64,000 nt of DNA, from NCBI GenBank assembly GCA_022036555.1, contig CM039139.1, positions 21,390,981-21,454,980 on the forward strand, written 5' to 3'. The stretch comes from Microstegium vimineum. Its lineage: Eukaryota > Streptophyta > Magnoliopsida > Poales > Poaceae. The notes below the pieces were generated by a model. It was not told where the DNA came from. It did no database searches and was given only the letters and a program-made list of their open reading frames with translations. Made by a program: the position numbers and the translations under genes. Below, one piece after another: positions 59,391 to 64,000 of the stretch (positions are counted from its first letter, which is position 1; the number at the start of each line of letters is the position of its first letter).

Positions 59391-62029
59391 AGAAAGAGGG
59401 CCCAGTCAGCAAATACACAAGACTTCAGTAATTTCCTATACGGGTATGCCAGAGATGAACAAAAATATATAAGCTTTCAAGGATTTTGTACACTATAGGA
59501 GAGACTGTAAAGAAGAAATAATGAACAAAAATAGTAGGAACAGAACTCTGACATCATTAACTAATCAATAAGGTTTCAAAACTATTTTCCATAACCAGTG
59601 TAGCGAGGATTGCCAATAATGATGAGGAACACTCTTGGAACCTCAATAACAATTGAAACCACCGAACAAAAGAAAGCTAATTTCAAAGTTCAAAATCCAA
59701 AGGAACTGCAATATTAATATTAGATGAGGCAACACTCTTAGCCTCCGTTTGGACCGTGGGAATTTCAAAAAGTTCCAAAATCCAGAGGAATGTAATTCCT
59801 ATGTTTTACTGACATCAGGGGCCATTTGGATTGGAGCAATGAATCTCACCATTCCTCTGGAAAAATTCGCTTCCTTTTGCAAAACGCAGGAACAATCAAT
59901 ACTTAAATGAAATCCTTTTAGGATGGCATTCTTATGTCAAGAATATCAGGCCTTCAACTCACAACTGGTTTAACCATAATAATAAAAAAGAATAGAAGGA
60001 ACAGTATGATAGCTGTGGCCATCAGAACTAAATTTAAGATGGAGACAGTTATTATAACGTGCCCATGTTGATAGAAACACAGAGGGCTGCACAATGATAA
60101 CTTAAACAAGAGCATAGCTCATTATCATCCAGAGTCTAGACAGCAATAACAAGACAAAAGGGAAAAACACATATGCCTATCATAGTCAGTTGAATGAGCA
60201 ATCTAGGAACAGTAGTAGCATATGCAACTGTAGATTTTTCCATGCAACTCAAAATTGCAATGATAGTAAAGTATTCCAGATTTTTATAAAAGAGAATACA
60301 CATGAAAACAAGAACAAAGAATATACTTATACGTAAGAAAGTCATTTCATACCAGATAAGGGATAATATAAGAACAACAGGTGTGCACATGTAGTGTAAC
60401 AATGGGTCCTTCAGGTGAGAGTGAAACTGGCCAGGCTTGAACCCTTGGTAGCTCAGTTTCACCAGGGGAAAAGGCCTCGCTGTCCGTCCCCTGTGGTAAG
60501 GCCGGTGTTAGACCTTTTTTCGACTCTTACTCTCTCAGGCCAATATGCCCATGGGATGTCTCTCCAAAAGATCCAGTTCTTTTATAATAATAGTTGCCCT
60601 TGAACCCCTTGAATGTACTAGCCAACTCATCAGCGATATTTCCGAACAGCGACCATGAATAAGTTAGTTTTATGAAGACTAATTATGTTTCACAGCTTCA
60701 AAAAGATGCCTGGCCCAGGCAGGCTTCCCACCTGGGGCCAGGATTCGTTGTCTGCAGGCATTTGCTGCCAGGCTTCAATCCAAACAAGCCATAAAAGCAT
60801 GGAACTGTGAATGTAAAAATACAAGTGAACTATAAAAAAAAAAAGATCAGGAGTATTTCAGCAATTCTCTCCTGTGCAGATATTGAATATGAACTGATAG
60901 TATGCAAAATAACAATGAGTTTGGTCAAAAAAAGGAGAATTGAATCAATACAGGTAATGGAAGTAGGAAAAAGACAGAAACTGAACTCCAAAAGTTTCTG
61001 AAAAAACGCAAAGCCATGCTGGAAAAGGTCAAATCTCTATAATTCCAAACAAAATATTCCACATTTTGTTTCATAGTCTTTCATTTGAGATCCTAATGAA
61101 TGCAGAAAATGAGGTTAAGCTTTGGTTTGTTAAACACTTGATTGGTTATAACCTAGATTTTGATAGCATGAGCTTGCCATAAACAAGAATGGGCTCTCAA
61201 AATAAGATTTGGGTTAGAAGCTTCAAGGTCCAAAGAAGGTAAGATATTAAAGAGATTAAACACTACAGAGTTCTTAGAGTTTTCACAGACTTAGGAAAAC
61301 TAATGATTATTTAAGGAGAGAATTTAGGAAGGAAAATTCAACCTCTAGTTTATATCAGTACACACATTACAGTGTGGTACACCCCTACATCTAATATTTG
61401 AACTGATAATGAATGTGGGAGCTTGGAATTTACTACTCCTACTTCAGTACCTCAAAGTTTTCAACAATTTGGAGTACAAGAGAAGAAAATGGGCACATTG
61501 ATGGTGTAAGCATGCAAAGTAAAATGCAATGTTCGTTTAAGAAATCTAAACATGTGGAAATTGGCATAATGCTAAATATGTGGCAACTGGCATAGTGCAA
61601 AATATGTGGCATCTGGGAAGCTTCACAAGGCAGCACTTCAACACTGCCTGTATTTCTGTATTCTAGTTCTGCTAACAATAGGGAAACAGTAATGCTCCAC
61701 TGTTAGGAGCATAACACTTAAATAGTTGGCATGGCACACTGAATTATGAGAACAGAAGAGTTTACCTTCATATGTTGTTCATGGCACACTTAATAGGTGA
61801 AATGCTTCTGTAAACATTAAAATTTGAGTAGTCCTGGCTCCTGAGTGCCAGAATAGATGATATGTTGTTCGTGGATACCCGTGATTTTTCTCTAAAGATA
61901 ATGAGAACTGGGTCATCTGTCAATAGTTCATGGATACCCGTGAATCACAAGAGAAACATCAGCTTGACGCGCTATTGAAATATCACATATCAATAGTTCT
62001 ATAAACAATCAGGAACATAGGACTCAGAA
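59391..62029. other. Intergenic/intronic, no gene recognised
   Basis: AT-rich. Fragments of Tourist-like MITE ends are present near 59745-59880 (TTTGGACCGTGGGAATTTC; CCATTTGGATTGGAGCAATG) and near 60705-60800 (ending TTCAATCCAAACAAGCC). GTTCATGGATACCCGTGA and GTTCGTGGATACCCGTGA form a short direct repeat near 61869-61945. It may contain upstream exons of the preceding gene or the 3' UTR of the maturase gene; none can be defended. Confidence 0.4.
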
Positions 62030-64000
62030 CTATGTATCCAATAGAAGTTGCTTGTTCCCATTGATAACTTCACCATTTCTAAATTCCTTGGCGCCAACTA
62101 AGGATTTTTTGTCATCATAAACACCATGAACTTTATAATACCACACCATCTTTGATATGTCATCCTGCGGTGAATTTATTTCCTGACGCTTGATAGTCTT
62201 GTGAAGTTCACAAAAGAACTTTGGATCTTGCAGCTTAATATACTCTTGCAATATAAGTTCATGGTGTGGCACCCAGTTCCTAGGGAAAGGTGTGTAGTCA
62301 CACGATGGAACCGATGACATGCGTGCAAATTGTACGCCTTCAATAAAATCAACTAGTCCCATCCTCAAAAGATCAGAGTATTCTGGTGCATCATTCCTTG
62401 TGCTTTCTCTCAAAGGACGGCTAAGATCCCGTGAAGCAATCTTGTAGACCTTAGCTCGAGACTTCAGTCTATACCTTGCCGCGTAGAGCTTTGCTAGTGA
62501 GCTCCTTATGACATAAGCACAGAACCCTACAATCTTCTTCCGGTTATCTGCATACTTGTACCAATCAGCCATTGTCTCAAGAAACTTGTTCATCTGGGAA
62601 TTAGTGTGTGCCTGCCCAGAGTACAGCATCGGTGAGCATGGCAATGGCTCAGGATCCCTGTCCCCCTTTACAAGCTCAAGCTTCCTGAAATGTCTTATGC
62701 ACCTTTGCAGGCTCGCTGTTACAGACAACAGAGTTCCAACACCCTTCTCGCTGACAATGTTCCCTCCACTAGCAGTATATCGTAAGGTTGGGTAGATAAC
62801 CCTGCGCGTGATCACATGATCCAAGAATTCAATACCCCTTGTGATATGCTCAACTTCCACCATGGAATTCTCTGGTCTTAAACCAAATGTTCTCTCACAA
62901 AATTCCATCAGTTGTCTCCTTATCTCAACTGCATCCTCCCTTGGCCCCCTGACCCCAATCAAGACATGTGAACCAAATCGAAGGAAATCCATCTTCCTTG
63001 TCTTCTCCTTCCCAGCTGATGGGACAAACTCAGGCCAAGCGGGATTGTGGCACCCATCATCACCCACCTCCTTCCAAATTGAATCATGCTTGGATGGGCA
63101 AAAGTACTGGTTAATTTTCTCCTCCATCCACCAATCCAACTCGTTAAGGCACACATTGGCAAGCAAAGGACTGATTATCCCACAATGTCCATAATTCGGC
63201 ACATGACATGCCTGTTCTGGAGCAAACCCAAAGAACATCCTCAACCAATATGGGTCAGGCTTTGGCTCATTCTCGTTAAGCACCTTCTTCTTCCTGCTCT
63301 TCCTGAGCACCTTCCTTTTCAGCCTCTTCTTGGTCAGCCCATCGAGGTCCTTCTCCATTGGCGGCACAGACCCAGGACGGACAGGGGCGCTGAGCGCGGA
63401 CTTGAGTAACGACAGCACCTTACGGTCGGAGACGGCCTTCTGGACGCATGACAGGATGGTGTCCGGCGAGAGCCCGTCGACCACCGCCGTGAGGTCGGCG
63501 GAGACGAATCAGAGGTAGGCCGCAAAGCGAGACCGAACAGAGCGGATGGCGCTGTGGGGCCCGCGGCCGGGGCGGAAGGCATGAGATTTAGGGGAGAAGC
63601 GCGGCTCGAAGACTGGTTCAAGGAGGAGGAGGAGGAGCTCCTGGACGACGCGGTCCTGGAACGGCGGCGGCGCGTCGGCGAACCGGGCCTCGAGCTTGCG
63701 GCGGGAGATCGGGACGGTGGAGGGCGTGTCGGTGGGGGAACGGAGGAGGAGGTGCGTGGAGGCGCCCCAGGGGAAGGCGGGGTGGCGGCGGAGCGCGGCG
63801 GCGCGGAGGCGGAGGAGGGAGTGGAGAGTGGGGAGCGGGACGGCGTGGCGTGGCGGGAAGGTGCCCGTGGCATGGGCGCAGGCACGCTGGTAGGAGAGGA
63901 GCCAAAGGTCGAGGCGGGAGGCGTAGCCGGAGAGGTTGGGGAACGCGGAGGGGAGCGCGTGCGCGAACGCGCGGCGCCACAGGGAGGACAGCAGGTCGAT
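62030..64000 (-). CDS. Nuclear-encoded group II intron maturase (nMAT), 5' partial, with in-frame TGA
   Basis: One uninterrupted minus-strand frame enters at 64000 and ends at 62030, broken only by TGA at 63511-63509. It carries group II intron RT/maturase motifs: RFSPKSHAFRPGRGPHSAIR (RT-2), DLTAVVDGLSPD (RT-3), GIISPLLANVCLNELDWWME (RT-4) and GVGTLLSVTASLQR, then the maturase X domain (YVIRSSLAKLYAARYRLKSR). The RT catalytic YADD is replaced by FGSH in FLRFGSHVLIG, so polymerase activity is lost. That fits the nMAT3/nMAT4 type better than nMAT1/nMAT2, though I am not certain. Such proteins are imported into mitochondria to splice group II introns, chiefly of nad transcripts. The targeting peptide lies outside the window. 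The TGA follows AAYL, where relatives often have Trp. Confidence 0.88.

Overview
This window is nuclear DNA from a grass (Poaceae). The evidence is gene structure (many short exons with GT-AG introns, GC-rich first exons), protein families specific to plants, and a dense background of grass-type Stowaway, Tourist, hAT, CACTA, MULE and LTR elements. I cannot fix the genus from sequence alone. No bacterial, phage, CRISPR or organelle region is visible.

Layout. 1-1410 (+): 3' part of a TIR1/AFB auxin-receptor F-box gene, AFB4/AFB5 clade. 2925-4725 (+): 5'-truncated, decayed LINE. 4726-15350: gene-poor, with a Tourist-like MITE, a copia LTR remnant, CACTA-like debris and a hAT-type element with a perfect 8-bp target-site duplication. 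15648-22657 (-): two-exon PHD-finger gene whose 6.4-kb intron holds a 5.3-kb DNA transposon carrying pieces of a CHX cation/H+ antiporter, a RING-H2 ubiquitin ligase and a decayed PIF/Harbinger-type ORF1. 25782-35203 (-): the WD40-TPR substrate receptor ASG2 (DCAF family), whose introns hold a 337-bp solo LTR and several, partly nested, MITEs. 35995-38138: a 2.1-kb probable solo LTR inserted in one copy of an older tandem duplication. 39909-49169 (-): a plant ELL-type RNA polymerase II elongation factor, with a 2-kb Pack-MULE carrying SCL3-like GRAS fragments in intron 8. 52671-55093 (-): EMB514/DOMINO1-like nuclear protein, head to head with 55389-57963 (+): CutA. About 58755-59390 (-): exons of an unidentified gene. 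62030-64000 (-): intronless nuclear group II intron maturase (nMAT), cut by the window end.

The host genes are unrelated housekeeping or regulatory genes and form no operon or pathway. The one likely shared regulatory unit is the 295-bp EMB514/CutA intergenic promoter. The strongest observations are two gene-fragment-carrying transposons inside host introns, and a series of single-base frame breaks in otherwise well-conserved genes. The latter look more like base-level sequence errors than gene death. I found no convincing new biological system; the gene-capturing transposons are the best candidates for new transcripts.
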